A stretch of 64,000 bases of DNA, taken from an uncultured Clostridia bacterium (GTDB lineage Bacteria > Bacillota > Clostridia > UBA1381). Made by a program: the position numbers and the translations under genes. The DNA lies in the NCBI GenBank assembly GCA_944392335.1, contig CALXWJ010000062.1:34744-98743 (forward strand), in the 5' to 3' direction. The notes beneath the pieces were generated by a model that saw only the letters and a list, made by a program, of their open reading frames with translations, was not told where the DNA came from and ran no database searches. This document shows, one piece after another, positions 10,074 to 19,164 of the stretch (position 1 is the first letter of the stretch; each line of letters begins with the position of its first letter).

Positions 10074-10144
10074 CGGTATAGACCGGTAATATATTTTTTA
10101 TTAAGATTTATGCCGGACAAAACGAAAAAACAAAGGAGACAGCA

Positions 10145-10918
10145 ATGAAATTAAAGGAAATTATAAGTATAATCGAAAAAGAGTATCCGCCTGTTCTTGC
10201 ATATGATTGGGACAATTCGGGAATGTTTTACGGGAATACCGAAAGTGAGATAACAAGGATAATTGTGACACTTGATATTACTCCCGAAGTTGTATATCAA
10301 GCAATTAAAAATAAAGCAGGGTTAATTCTTGCACACCATCCGATCATAATGGAGGGTATAAAAAAGCTTTCGGGTAATTCAATGGCGGTTAAGATAATTA
10401 CCGAAGCAATAAAAAACGATATTGCCATATATTCTGCGCATACAAATATGGATACCGCAAAAAATGGAATAAATCAGAAATTAGCAGAAATATTCAGCCT
10501 TAAAGATGTGGAAATACTGGAAAATGATAAGCCGTTTGATGATTGCGGATTGGGAAGAATAGGCTTGCTTGAAAAAGAAATGCCGCTTTTTGAATTTTGT
10601 GAAGTTGTAAAGCAAAAACTCAATACTCCTTTTGTGCGTCTTTGCGGAGAGAACAGACCTGTAAAAAAGGTTGCGGTGGCTTCGGGAAGCTGCTCTGAGT
10701 ATGTTCCGACCGCGATAAAAAAAGGTGCGGATGTTATTGTAACAGCCGACATGAAATATCATAACTGTATTGAATTTGTGTATGACGGCATAGCAATAAT
10801 AGATGCGGGACATTACCCTACAGAAATAATTGTGCGTGATATTTTTAAAGAACTTCTGAAAAATACGGATGTGAAAATCATTAAAGCAGAAAGCGCCGAT
10901 ATTTTTAAAGTAAGATAA
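10145..10918 (+). CDS. Nif3-like dinuclear metal centre protein (YqfO family)
   Basis: This 257-residue protein belongs to the Nif3/YqfO family of ring-forming proteins with a two-metal site. Metal-ligand motifs are visible: the N-terminal AYDWDNSGM, LAHHPII and AHTNMD, and the C-terminal GHYPTE. It lacks the PII-like insertion found in Bacillus YqfO. The biochemical role of the family is unsettled; annotations as type 2 GTP cyclohydrolase I are inherited from one study and should not be taken as proven. It starts after CAAAGGAG. Confidence 0.88.
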   Translation: MKLKEIISIIEKEYPPVLAYDWDNSGMFYGNTESEITRIIVTLDITPEVVYQAIKNKAGLILAHHPIIMEGIKKLSGNSMAVKIITEAIKNDIAIYSAHTNMDTAKNGINQKLAEIFSLKDVEILENDKPFDDCGLGRIGLLEKEMPLFEFCEVVKQKLNTPFVRLCGENRPVKKVAVASGSCSEYVPTAIKKGADVIVTADMKYHNCIEFVYDGIAIIDAGHYPTEIIVRDIFKELLKNTDVKIIKAESADIFKVR

Positions 10919-11003
10919 ATATATTCAAATATTAAAAAAAGGAACCAAACAAAAATATCGTGCATTAAATATCATTAAATTGAAAACTGAATACAGATAT
11001 GAA

Positions 11004-11033
11004 ACATCACAAAAAATTGTGGTGTTTTTTTCT
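11004..11033 (+). terminator. Terminator after the Nif3-like gene
   Basis: CATCACAA (11005-11012) pairs with TTGTGGTG (11017-11024, one G-U) and is followed by seven T residues. Confidence 0.75.
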
Positions 11034-11047
11034 TTCGAAAAAATTAT

Positions 11048-11350
11048 TACTGAGCAGCCATACCAATAATTAAAAAAGAATAAGATTGAAATTATTTACA
11101 AAAAAATGTTATAAATTGCCTAATAACCTGTTGCGTGTTGAAAATATATATGATAAAATATTATATATCTCAATGAGAATTTGGGATTGTCATATCATAA
11201 TGATTTTAGTCAAACCTCGACAATGCGGATTGGCGGAACACGAATATCAATCTCCAAGCAGATATGTATTATTCAAATCATATTGAAACATTTCCATTCC
11301 CTGCTAACAAATTCTGTGTTAATAGATTAAAAGAAAAAGAGGTTTTGTAA
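11048..11350 (+). promoter_or_regulatory. HTH-gene relic, conserved promoter and about 185-nt leader, copy 1
   Basis: GCCATACCAATAATTA near 11056-11071 matches the 3-prime end of the HTH gene at 16387. The promoter TTGCGT (11131-11136) and TAAAAT (11154-11159) has 17-bp spacing. From there to the ATG at 11351 the leader is almost identical to 13810-14029. An open frame of 66 codons (11086-11286) crosses it. Because it runs through the promoter and lacks a good ribosome site, I read the conservation as a regulatory RNA or recent duplication rather than a gene. Confidence 0.55.
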
Positions 11351-13525
11351 ATGAAAAAAATATTTATAACTTTAATGATATTAATGACGATGCTTATTAC
11401 AACAACCGTATATGCTGAAGATATTCCATATACTGTTGGCAGGGACAGTGTAGTTAAAATGACGGATTGTGCTTATAACGGCAATGTCTATGTGATGGTT
11501 GGCACAAAGGGATACATTGGTGTATCTGATGATTTGACAAAATGGAATGAAGTTTCAAATGTATGTTATACAGATATTGAAAATATTATCTGGGACGGAA
11601 AAGAATTTGTATTTATATCAAATTTTAATGTCTATAAATCTTCTGACGGATATAATTGGAGCAAGCAAGCATCTGATGTCATTGCCGGAAAAGAATTTCA
11701 GTATATAGACGGAAAATATTTAGTAAGACAGGCAGATGACGACAAAACAAATTCCGTTGTGACAGCACGTGTTGGTTTTACATCTGACTTTAAGAATTTT
11801 GAAGAAATAGACTTTTCCCAAGCTGAAAATATGTCTGAGCTGCATTATACCTTTACACCTGATTTTTATTATATAAACGGATTTTATTTTGTTCAAGGGT
11901 TAATTCCAGATATTGTATATTCAACTGATTTAAAAACATGGAATATACTTCCCGAATTGCCGAATAAAAACAACTCGGATAAAAAGCGGTTGTTATTTAC
12001 AAATATAGGAGACTCATATGTTATTTACTATGAAGAAAATGATTCTGTTGTTGCGTATTCAATAAGCCTTGATAATATATCAGAATGGACAAAGCATACA
12101 ACAAATTTACCAAACACTATTTCTGACAGAACAATGCAGAAAACACATGAAGGCATATTTTGCTTTTCGTCATTTTATGATGCGTATTACTCAAATGATG
12201 GATTTACCTTTGAAAAAATAGATTTCAGATGTGTTAATCCGGTTGTGAATGAGTATATTCCGTTATCTGTTTATCAGAATAACAGTCATGCTTTAGTCAA
12301 TCTTAATGAAACGAGAATCTGTGATAAAATTCAGGATGTTCCGCCTTCGGAACAGAAGCCTATATGGACAGGGAAAGAATACATCAAATATGATTCGACA
12401 GTATTACAATCAAGTGATGCTGTAAATTATTCACAATCAAATATATTGAGTGAGAATTATCTTTCAATTTACCAAAAAGGTGCAACAACAATAAAATATA
12501 CAGGCAAATTTTATATGGCTCGTGTTGGGGGATATGAGGATCCTAAAGGTCGCGGCGGTGCTTTGGAAAACGGACGCACATTATTCTTGCTTGATAATGA
12601 ATGGAATGTAGTAAAAACATATTTGTTTGATGGTGATGTGTGCGATATGGCGTATTGCGGCAACAGATATTATGTTAAAATAGGAGACTTAATAAATAAA
12701 GATAAATATACAATTCTGAGTTCTGACGATATGGAAAATTGGGTTGTTGAAAATGATATGACAGAAGTGCCGATAAGCAACAGTAAGTCTGTTTTGCTCC
12801 CTGAATACGATAGACAAACATCAAGCAATATTTCTTATACATCAAGAGACACTATAGAAAATATAAAATTAATGAACGGGCAGTGGGGATTTGTTCCGGT
12901 AAATTATGAAACCAAGACAGATAACAATGTTTATATTATTAATGAGATATATGCAGCTAAAATGATGTTGCCTGACGGAGTCTTTATAGGCTTTTCCAAT
13001 GACGGTGTTTACTATACAAAAGTCAGAATATCTGATGATTTTATTAAGCTGTCCGAAAGAAGCACAAATAATAAAGATGATATATTTTATTCTGCAAATG
13101 AAAGTATTGTATATAGTGAATATGGATTTAACCTGACCTTTAATATGAACGACATACAGACTGCCTTACAACACGGTGAAACCGCATATGTTGAGGTCAA
13201 CGGAGAAATTTTAGGATTTGATACAATGCCTGTAATTGAAAATGACAGAACGCTTGTTCCCCTAAGGTTTATTTTTGAAACACTGGGAGCGGAAGTTGAC
13301 TGGATAGCTGATACGAATACAGCCCTTGTAAATGACGAGGATACAACGATTATGTTTTCCATTGACAACACAACAGCAGTTGTGAATGATGTTTCAAAAG
13401 TCATGGATGTTCCGGCAAGGCTTATCAATGATAAAACACTTGTTCCGTTAAGATTTTTAAGTGAAGAACTTGGATTCGATGTTGAATGGAATGAGGAAAC
13501 AAGAACAGCATCTATCAGCAAATAA
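11351..13525 (+). CDS. Exported beta-propeller-like protein with C-terminal copper-amine-oxidase-like stalk domain (paralogue 1)
   Basis: Residues 1-22 form a signal peptide (MKK, hydrophobic core, VYAED cleavage region). The middle, about 30-600, has repeated units of the type SSDGYNWS, SNDGFTFE and TWNILPE. These resemble Asp-box/BNR-like beta-propeller blades, though no sialidase catalytic set is evident. Residues 615-724 are two copper-amine-oxidase N-domain-like repeats (RTLVPLRFIFETLGAEV and KTLVPLRFLSEELGF), common as wall-associated stalk domains in Clostridia. The paralogue at 14030 has a nearly identical C-terminus but a diverged middle. The ATG follows AAAGAGG. Function unknown; it probably acts at the cell surface. 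Confidence 0.75.
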   Translation: MKKIFITLMILMTMLITTTVYAEDIPYTVGRDSVVKMTDCAYNGNVYVMVGTKGYIGVSDDLTKWNEVSNVCYTDIENIIWDGKEFVFISNFNVYKSSDGYNWSKQASDVIAGKEFQYIDGKYLVRQADDDKTNSVVTARVGFTSDFKNFEEIDFSQAENMSELHYTFTPDFYYINGFYFVQGLIPDIVYSTDLKTWNILPELPNKNNSDKKRLLFTNIGDSYVIYYEENDSVVAYSISLDNISEWTKHTTNLPNTISDRTMQKTHEGIFCFSSFYDAYYSNDGFTFEKIDFRCVNPVVNEYIPLSVYQNNSHALVNLNETRICDKIQDVPPSEQKPIWTGKEYIKYDSTVLQSSDAVNYSQSNILSENYLSIYQKGATTIKYTGKFYMARVGGYEDPKGRGGALENGRTLFLLDNEWNVVKTYLFDGDVCDMAYCGNRYYVKIGDLINKDKYTILSSDDMENWVVENDMTEVPISNSKSVLLPEYDRQTSSNISYTSRDTIENIKLMNGQWGFVPVNYETKTDNNVYIINEIYAAKMMLPDGVFIGFSNDGVYYTKVRISDDFIKLSERSTNNKDDIFYSANESIVYSEYGFNLTFNMNDIQTALQHGETAYVEVNGEILGFDTMPVIENDRTLVPLRFIFETLGAEVDWIADTNTALVNDEDTTIMFSIDNTTAVVNDVSKVMDVPARLINDKTLVPLRFLSEELGFDVEWNEETRTASISK

Positions 13526-13535
13526 GTATAATTAT

Positions 13536-13570
13536 ATCGAGGAAGGATTATTTACCTACCTCGATTTTTA
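13536..13570 (+). terminator. Terminator after paralogue 1
   Basis: ATCGAGGAAGG pairs with CCTACCTCGAT (one mismatch), followed by TTTTTATTTATT. Confidence 0.75.
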
Positions 13571-13602
13571 TTTATTATGATTGTTATAGCATTCAAGCTT
13601 AG

Positions 13603-13745
13603 TCACATAGCTTTATCAGGGTTTCAACACTCGGAAAGGCTATACCTTTTCGTATGCACTGACAGTTTCCCGCGCATCTCCTAATTGAGTAGATAAAGTG
13701 AGCTGACTCATATGTTTTTCGGTACGTAATAAGTATAATTTTTTT
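13603..13745 (-). pseudogene. Decayed copy of the HTH regulator at 16387-16716
   Basis: The reverse strand matches the first 47 or so codons of the intact regulator, including YLLRTEKH, SQL, LSTQLG, the turn region and SAYEK. The start codon has become ATA, a base is missing after SAYEK and a TAG follows. Only the DNA-binding helices remain; the C-terminal half is gone. It sits between the two exported paralogues, just as the intact copy sits after the second. Confidence 0.85.
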
Positions 13746-13809
13746 ATAAAAGCATCTCTTTTAGATATTATATTTACAAAGAAAATGTTATAAATTATTT
13801 AATAACATG

Positions 13810-14029
13810 TTGCGTGTTGTAAATATATATGATAAAATACCATATATCTCAATGAGAATTTGGGATTGTCATATCATAATGATTTTAGTCAAACCTCGAC
13901 AATGCGGATTGGCGGAACACGAATATCAATCTCCAAGTAGATATGTATTATTCAAATCATATTGAAACATTTCCATTCCCTGCTAACAAATTCTGTGTTA
14001 ATAGATTAAAAGAAAAAGAGGTTTTATAA
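13810..14029 (+). promoter_or_regulatory. Conserved promoter and leader, copy 2
   Basis: TTGCGT (13810-13815) and TAAAAT (13833-13838) have 17-bp spacing, identical to copy 1. The leader down to AAAGAGGTTTTATAA before the ATG differs from copy 1 at only a handful of positions over about 190 nt, whereas the coding regions that follow diverge immediately after the signal peptide start. Confidence 0.6.
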
Positions 14030-16180
14030 ATGAAAAAAATAATAATATCATTATTTACATTTATAATGTTTGTAAATACTTGTGTTAGCGCTAATTTTAT
14101 TAGCTGTTCATATGTTTATGAACGAACTGATAGCGGAAAGCTGTTTTACGATATTGCGGCTAATGAAACCACTTCTGTATTAGTAGGAAAAACAGGACGA
14201 ATATATTGTTTTGATTCAGGCAAATGGAATGAAATAGATACAGGTTATTTTGATACATTCGAACAAGTCGAGTACGGAACAGATAAATTTGTTGCGGTCA
14301 GCAAAGATATTGCAATTCAATCGACGAACGGTAAAGATTGGACATTGCTGTCATCAGAGTTGAACTGTGCCGAGAATGGTCTGTTTCTTTATGCAGACAA
14401 TGCCTTTATAATCGAAAGGGACAATGGTGTATACAGAACGGTTGATTTTTTGACATACAATAAAATTTTAGAATCGTTGGTTCAATCAAATAAGATTCAA
14501 TTTTATAACAATGACATATTTTATGATAATAAAATCAAATCTGCATATGATATGCCCGAAATAAAACATATTTTTGATAATGTTTTTGGAGAAAACAATA
14601 TAACGGATACATATGGATTTAATAAAAAATTCAAACTGTTTATCAGTCTTTCAGGAATAGCATTAGATGCTTTTCCCGTTTCTATTGACAATATTGCTTA
14701 TATAGAAGCATCAGAAGACAGCATTTCAGTTTATTATGTAAAAGATGGTGAATTATTAAAATCAACTACAACCGATTTTGTTAATTGGGAAAACATAACG
14801 ATTGACTTACCCGAAAAGAGTGAACATTTAAGCAATATTATAATAGGTAAATATAATAATAAATATCTGTTGATTTATGATACAAATGAAATAGAAGATA
14901 GAAGAAGCAAGCAAAACTATATCACATCATATGACTTAGAAACATTTGAATACTTAACTGTCACATCTATAAGAGGTGATATTTATTCCAAAGACAGTAA
15001 GATTTATATTATTACACCGATGGAATTATATTCGTATGAAAATTCGGATTTTGTAAAACAATTGTCAACTGATACTGTTATGTATAAAGATGATATAATT
15101 AGTACAGACAAGGACGATTTTCTATGGAAACGTGATAATGGGAACAAGCTATATATTGGTAAAAATAATACTTGGGAATTAGTTGAAAATCCTGATCCGT
15201 TTTTAATAAGCCATTATATTGATGGAAATGCAAATTATCAGATAATATGGACAGGAGCAAACTACTTGATAAGACCTACAGACTATGATAATGGTTATAA
15301 TCCCACCGAAGCCAAAGGAACAATAAATGTATATGATGAAAATTTAAACTTGATAAAAACCATAGCAGGCGATGAGTATATTTTACAAATGTCTTTTGTA
15401 AATGGTAAATGTTATGTTCTTACGTCTGAAGATACCGTGTCATCTTTATCCGAAACAGGTGAGTGGGAGGTTGAAAATCGGAGCAGCTTACCTATTGGCA
15501 ATAAAATAACAGAAGCATACAAAGTTATTACGCCAAAAGAAAGTGGTTATGGGTATAATCAGAGTATATCAAGCATAATGAATAACAATATAGAAAAGAA
15601 AATATGTTATGAAAACTGGCAAGGTTCAAATGTTGATGTTATTAATAACTATTATGTAAGATATGATGATTCAATGGTCTCTTTGTCGAGTGATTGTGTG
15701 TATTGGACGGATATAAAATTACCAAGCGGAATTAGAAATGTTAAAAAGATAAATATAGTGGACAATAAAATTATAGTAACAACTCCTGATGTTATATTGC
15801 ATTATTCAATATCTGACATTTTTAACAGAAGCAAAGAAACATATGTTGAGGTCAACGGAGAAATTTTAGGATTTGATACAATGCCTGTAATTGAAAATGA
15901 CAGAACGCTTGTTCCCTTAAGGTTTATTTTTGAAACACTGGGAGCGGAAGTTGACTGGATAGCTGATACAAATACAGCACTTGTAAATGACGAGGATACA
16001 ACGATTATGTTTTCCATTGACAACACAACGGCAGTTGTAAATGATGTTTCAAAAGTCATGGATGTTCCGGCAAGGCTTATCAATGATAAAACACTTGTTC
16101 CGTTAAGATTTTTAAGTGAAGAACTCGGATTCAATGTTGAATGGAATGAGGAAACAAGAACAGCATCAATCAGCAAATAA
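14030..16180 (+). CDS. Exported beta-propeller-like protein with C-terminal stalk domain (paralogue 2)
   Basis: This 716-residue paralogue of 11351-13525 has the same order: signal peptide (1-21, ending CVSA), a propeller-like middle with units such as STNGKDWTLL and TTDFVNWENI, and a copper-amine-oxidase-like C-terminal domain from about 605. The last 110 residues differ from paralogue 1 by a single residue (Asp to Asn), while the central 580 residues are only recognisably homologous. That pattern indicates gene conversion at the ends or diversification of the middle. Its ligand is unknown. Confidence 0.75.
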   Translation: MKKIIISLFTFIMFVNTCVSANFISCSYVYERTDSGKLFYDIAANETTSVLVGKTGRIYCFDSGKWNEIDTGYFDTFEQVEYGTDKFVAVSKDIAIQSTNGKDWTLLSSELNCAENGLFLYADNAFIIERDNGVYRTVDFLTYNKILESLVQSNKIQFYNNDIFYDNKIKSAYDMPEIKHIFDNVFGENNITDTYGFNKKFKLFISLSGIALDAFPVSIDNIAYIEASEDSISVYYVKDGELLKSTTTDFVNWENITIDLPEKSEHLSNIIIGKYNNKYLLIYDTNEIEDRRSKQNYITSYDLETFEYLTVTSIRGDIYSKDSKIYIITPMELYSYENSDFVKQLSTDTVMYKDDIISTDKDDFLWKRDNGNKLYIGKNNTWELVENPDPFLISHYIDGNANYQIIWTGANYLIRPTDYDNGYNPTEAKGTINVYDENLNLIKTIAGDEYILQMSFVNGKCYVLTSEDTVSSLSETGEWEVENRSSLPIGNKITEAYKVITPKESGYGYNQSISSIMNNNIEKKICYENWQGSNVDVINNYYVRYDDSMVSLSSDCVYWTDIKLPSGIRNVKKINIVDNKIIVTTPDVILHYSISDIFNRSKETYVEVNGEILGFDTMPVIENDRTLVPLRFIFETLGAEVDWIADTNTALVNDEDTTIMFSIDNTTAVVNDVSKVMDVPARLINDKTLVPLRFLSEELGFNVEWNEETRTASISK

Positions 16181-16326
16181 GCATAATTTTTTTATATAAA
16201 CACCTCTTTTATATGTTACATATGTAATTATACAAATAAAATATGAAATGCAATAAAAAAAATATAAGGTAAATATGGAAGGATCTTTATCAATAGTTAT
16301 GGTAAAATAATTAAAATAAAATTCAG

Positions 16327-16364
16327 TGACAAGCAGTTGGTGTCAGACAGCTGCTTGTTCATTT
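16327..16364 (+). terminator. Terminator after paralogue 2
   Basis: ACAAGCAG (16329-16336) pairs with CTGCTTGT (16351-16358), followed by TCATTTTT. It separates the plus-strand paralogue from the convergent HTH gene. Confidence 0.7.
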
Positions 16365-16386
16365 TTGTGTAACGAAAAGCACCTGC

Positions 16387-16716
16387 TTATGACTGCGATG
16401 CCATACCAATAATTATGCCTAAAGCTTTATTTTTCTGGGGATATGTTAGCGTTCTAAAGGTGGTTACAAGTTCAAGTTCTTCAGGAGAAAGATTTTTATC
16501 GCAAAAATCTTTGATGCTATATCTTATTTCTGTTCGGTCCAACAAAAAATCAGCGGATACGTTGAATATGTCGCACAGTTTCATCAGGGTTTCGACACTT
16601 GGAAAAGCCTTGCCTTTTTCGTATGCACTGATGGTTTCCTGTGCAACACCCAATTGAGTGGATAAAGCGAGCTGACTTATATGTTTTTCTGTACGTAATA
16701 AGTATAAATTTTTCAT
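16387..16716 (-). CDS. XRE-family HTH transcriptional regulator
   Basis: This 109-residue protein has an N-terminal HTH_3 domain (about 2-60: LRTEKHISQLALSTQLGVAQETISAYEKGKAFPS-type layout) followed by a short helical C-terminal region. The fold is the Cro/CI type seen in phage and mobile-element repressors. It is divergent from the SLOG-fold gene, so it may regulate that gene and itself from the 112-bp gap. Decayed relics of the same gene at 13603-13745 and near 11056 show that it was once part of a repeated module with the exported paralogues. Confidence 0.88.
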   Translation of the reverse strand: MKNLYLLRTEKHISQLALSTQLGVAQETISAYEKGKAFPSVETLMKLCDIFNVSADFLLDRTEIRYSIKDFCDKNLSPEELELVTTFRTLTYPQKNKALGIIIGMASQS

Positions 16717-16763
16717 ATAAACACCCCTTTCAGATATTGTATTTATAATTATATAAAATATAC

Positions 16764-16792
16764 TTGCAAATTATAGATATATAATATATAAT
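16764..16792 (+). promoter_or_regulatory. Promoter of the SLOG-fold gene
   Basis: TTGCAA (16764-16769) and TATAAT (16787-16792) with 17-bp spacing lie in the divergent gap between the HTH gene and the SLOG gene. Confidence 0.6.
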
Positions 16793-16828
16793 ATAAGAAA
16801 TACAATGTCTTATAAAAGGTGGTACAGT

Positions 16829-17284
16829 ATGGATAAAAAGATTTGTTGTTTTGCATGGCATGGGCATTTAGGCTATAAAGATGAATTGAAAAATTTAATT
16901 TACAATAAATGCATTGAATTAATTACGATTAATTATGTAAGAAAATTTTGTGTAGGGAATTACGGAAATTTTGACACAATGGCTGCAAATATTGTTAGAG
17001 AATTGAAACATGAATATCCGGAAATTGAACTAAATTTAATAATTCCTTATCTTACGGCTGAAATAAATAATTATAAAGAATATGATAATATTATTATGGT
17101 TGATATTCCGCTTAATACACCTAAACGTTATTGGATATTGAAATCCAATCAATATATGATAAATCAATCAAATTATCTCGTTGCATATGTGAACTATTCC
17201 TTTGGAGGTGCTGTTAAGACGTTGGAGTATGCTAAACGACGAAAACACATAGTTATTTTTAATTTCGGCAATTATAAAAATTGA
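16829..17284 (+). CDS. SLOG-fold (DUF1273/YpsA-like) protein
   Basis: The 151-residue protein aligns by eye with the YpsA/DUF1273 branch of the SLOG superfamily: an N-terminal beta strand KKICCFAWHGH in place of the usual TGHR, a central MAANIVRELKHEYPEIELNLIIPY block, and a C-terminal NQYMINQSNYLVAYVNYSFGGAVKTLEYAKRR block. SLOG proteins bind nucleotides or nucleotide-like ligands, and some act in defence or stress signalling. The start is set to 16829 because AAGGTGG sits 6 bp upstream; the 16805 ATG lacks this. It is divergent from the HTH regulator. Confidence 0.75.
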   Translation: MDKKICCFAWHGHLGYKDELKNLIYNKCIELITINYVRKFCVGNYGNFDTMAANIVRELKHEYPEIELNLIIPYLTAEINNYKEYDNIIMVDIPLNTPKRYWILKSNQYMINQSNYLVAYVNYSFGGAVKTLEYAKRRKHIVIFNFGNYKN

Positions 17285-17320
17285 ATACATCGGTTAAACA
17301 TATTCTATATACCGTCAAAA

Positions 17321-17356
17321 AAAGCTCTGCATTCAAAGGAAAGCAGAGCTTTTTCC
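17321..17356 (+). terminator. Terminator after the SLOG gene
   Basis: AAAGCTCTGC (17321-17330) pairs with GCAGAGCTTT (17343-17352), followed by TTCC. Confidence 0.85.
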
Positions 17357-17478
17357 ATATTTTATTTAGTATTTGCTTGTAAAAAATTTGTATTGTAAAA
17401 TTTAATAAAGGTCTAAAATCCTTTTTGAAATATAAACAATTACAAATCTATACTTTACATCAATGTTTTATTTGTAAA

Positions 17479-17652
17479 TCAGTTAAGTTCAAAAGATTTA
17501 CAATCGGTACATTCACAAGCTGTAGGATTTGATTCGTGTGTTCCTATCATAATTGAAGAAAGAGAACAATAATCTTTTGAATTGCAGTGATGTTTACATT
17601 GCTGAACTGTACATTTAATACTTTCATTTGGATTTGAACATTTGTTATTCAT
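17479..17652 (-). CDS. DUF1540 cysteine-rich miniprotein
   Basis: This 57-residue protein has the DUF1540 cysteine pattern: C-x3-C, C-x6-C and a C-terminal CECTDCKSFE. Such proteins are common in Clostridia and Bacilli and are probably metal binding; their role is unknown. The start is at 17652 because GGAGGG precedes it on the reverse strand, rather than the longer frame to 17700. Confidence 0.8.
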   Translation of the reverse strand: MNNKCSNPNESIKCTVQQCKHHCNSKDYCSLSSIMIGTHESNPTACECTDCKSFELN

Positions 17653-17773
17653 GATTTTCCCTCCAGAGTTATTTTTTTCAATACTTAAAATAAATAACAT
17701 AAATATATACAGAAATTTATTTTAAATATCTATAAAATATTTTCTCTTTTTTTGCAAAAAATATGCAAAATTT

Positions 17774-18250
17774 TTAACAATAAATTTTTAATGCTCTGTA
17801 TCTGTAGAAGGAATAAGAAGAGAGAGGGCGGTAATCTGCGTCTTTTGAGTGAGCGGCGAGAAGAACGGTAGTGGGTGTCCCTCTGCCGGCGTCAACCACA
17901 ACAGGAGAATGATCAAATCTTCCGTCAGACGAATTAAAATCCAGTTGTATTATATCTCCGGGTTCTATATCTTTTAATGTAGTAAGCTTTGCTTTTGGAC
18001 CGGGGCCTTTGTTATTAATAAGGAAATTGTACAATTCGTTTACTCCGGTCCATGCGGGAGCCCTGTTGTTGACGTTTATATAGTACCATCCGAAAGTCGG
18101 AGTATAGTTCATCACACCGCAGCCGGCATACAAAACCTGAGATGCAAAGTTTGTACAATCTCCTCCTATATTATTAAAGTTATAATATGCGGGGTTTCTG
18201 CCGAACGCCCATTTATGTGCATATTGAACTGCTTTTTCACGGTTATACAT
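17774..18250 (-). CDS. Papain-like putative amidase (Amidase_6 family)
   Basis: The 158 residues match the Amidase_6 fold. Catalytic Cys lies in GGDCTNFASQVLYAGG-like context near residue 31, and His in the FDHSPVVVDAG segment near residue 113. Family members are predicted to cleave amide bonds in peptidoglycan or other substrates and are often exported. This copy has no signal peptide and begins straight at the domain (MYNREKAVQYAHKWA), so it would be cytoplasmic or leaves by another route. The start follows AGAGGTG. Confidence 0.82.
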   Translation of the reverse strand: MYNREKAVQYAHKWAFGRNPAYYNFNNIGGDCTNFASQVLYAGCGVMNYTPTFGWYYINVNNRAPAWTGVNELYNFLINNKGPGPKAKLTTLKDIEPGDIIQLDFNSSDGRFDHSPVVVDAGRGTPTTVLLAAHSKDADYRPLSSYSFYRYRALKIYC

Positions 18251-18411
18251 TCATTTTCACCTCTTTTAAATTTAATAAAAAAAATTATTGCAAAAAAAGA
18301 AAGTATGTTATATAATATAATATGATATGTAAAATCGCAGCGTGAATATGACAAATTTATGATTTGTGTATGTTATGATTCATACAACCGAAATACATGG
18401 AGGACGGATTA

Positions 18412-19107
18412 ATGATATTAAGTATTGCGGATCTTGTAATTGAGGTAAAATCAAGGTACAAATATACATATGATCTTTGCCGTGATTATTTGTATAAAGG
18501 TGATAAAACTGTAGATTTTATTACCTTTGCAACAAACGAGCAATTAAAACAAGAGGCGGAAAAAACTCCGCAGTATCCGTTGGATGTAATAGAAAATACA
18601 TGTATATATCGTAATATTTGTAATGAAATACTTAAATTTAACGGTATTTTCATACATGCGGCAGCGATATCGGTTGATGATGAGGCTTATCTTTTTACGG
18701 CGAACAGTGGTACCGGCAAGACGACTCATATGAATCTGTGGCTTGATAAATTTCAACAAAGAGCATTTGTAATAAATGGGGACAAACCTATTTTGAGAAA
18801 ATTAAACGGGATTATCAAGGTATACGGAACACCGTGGTGCGGTAAAGAAGGAATGAATAAAAATATTTCGGCGCCTCTAAAAGCTATATGCATATTGGAA
18901 AGATCACCGACAAATGTAATAAATAAGGAGAACAATAAGGATGCGCTCATGTTTTTGATAACGCAGACACAGCGTCCCAAAGATCCCGGATTATATGCTT
19001 TGATGTATGATAATTTGGGTATGATAATTGAGAATACCGATATTTACAGATTAAAATGCAATATGAAAAAGGCAGCATGTGAGATTGCGTATAATGCCAT
19101 GAAATAA
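18412..19107 (+). CDS. HPr-kinase/phosphorylase-like P-loop protein
   Basis: This 231-residue protein carries a Walker A-like ANSGTGKTTH near residues 96-105 inside an HPr-kinase-type fold (FIHAAAISVDDEAYLF before the loop, NGDKPILRK and GTPWCGKEG after it). The N-terminal HPrK domain is absent. Such stand-alone proteins are known near peptide-modification clusters and in Clostridia; their substrate is usually unknown. I see no precursor peptide nearby. The start at 18412 follows GGAGG. The GH94 gene is 57 bp downstream and may be co-transcribed. Confidence 0.7.
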   Translation: MILSIADLVIEVKSRYKYTYDLCRDYLYKGDKTVDFITFATNEQLKQEAEKTPQYPLDVIENTCIYRNICNEILKFNGIFIHAAAISVDDEAYLFTANSGTGKTTHMNLWLDKFQQRAFVINGDKPILRKLNGIIKVYGTPWCGKEGMNKNISAPLKAICILERSPTNVINKENNKDALMFLITQTQRPKDPGLYALMYDNLGMIIENTDIYRLKCNMKKAACEIAYNAMK

Positions 19108-19164
19108 GATACATATGTTGTATAAAATATTTATATACAAATTTTAAAGAGAAAGGATGTTATT

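Noticed and set aside
11086..11286. 66-codon open frame in the leader of paralogue 1
   Set aside because: It spans the promoter, has no good ribosome site, and its conservation in copy 2 is explained by the near-identical DNA. Kept as a leader feature.
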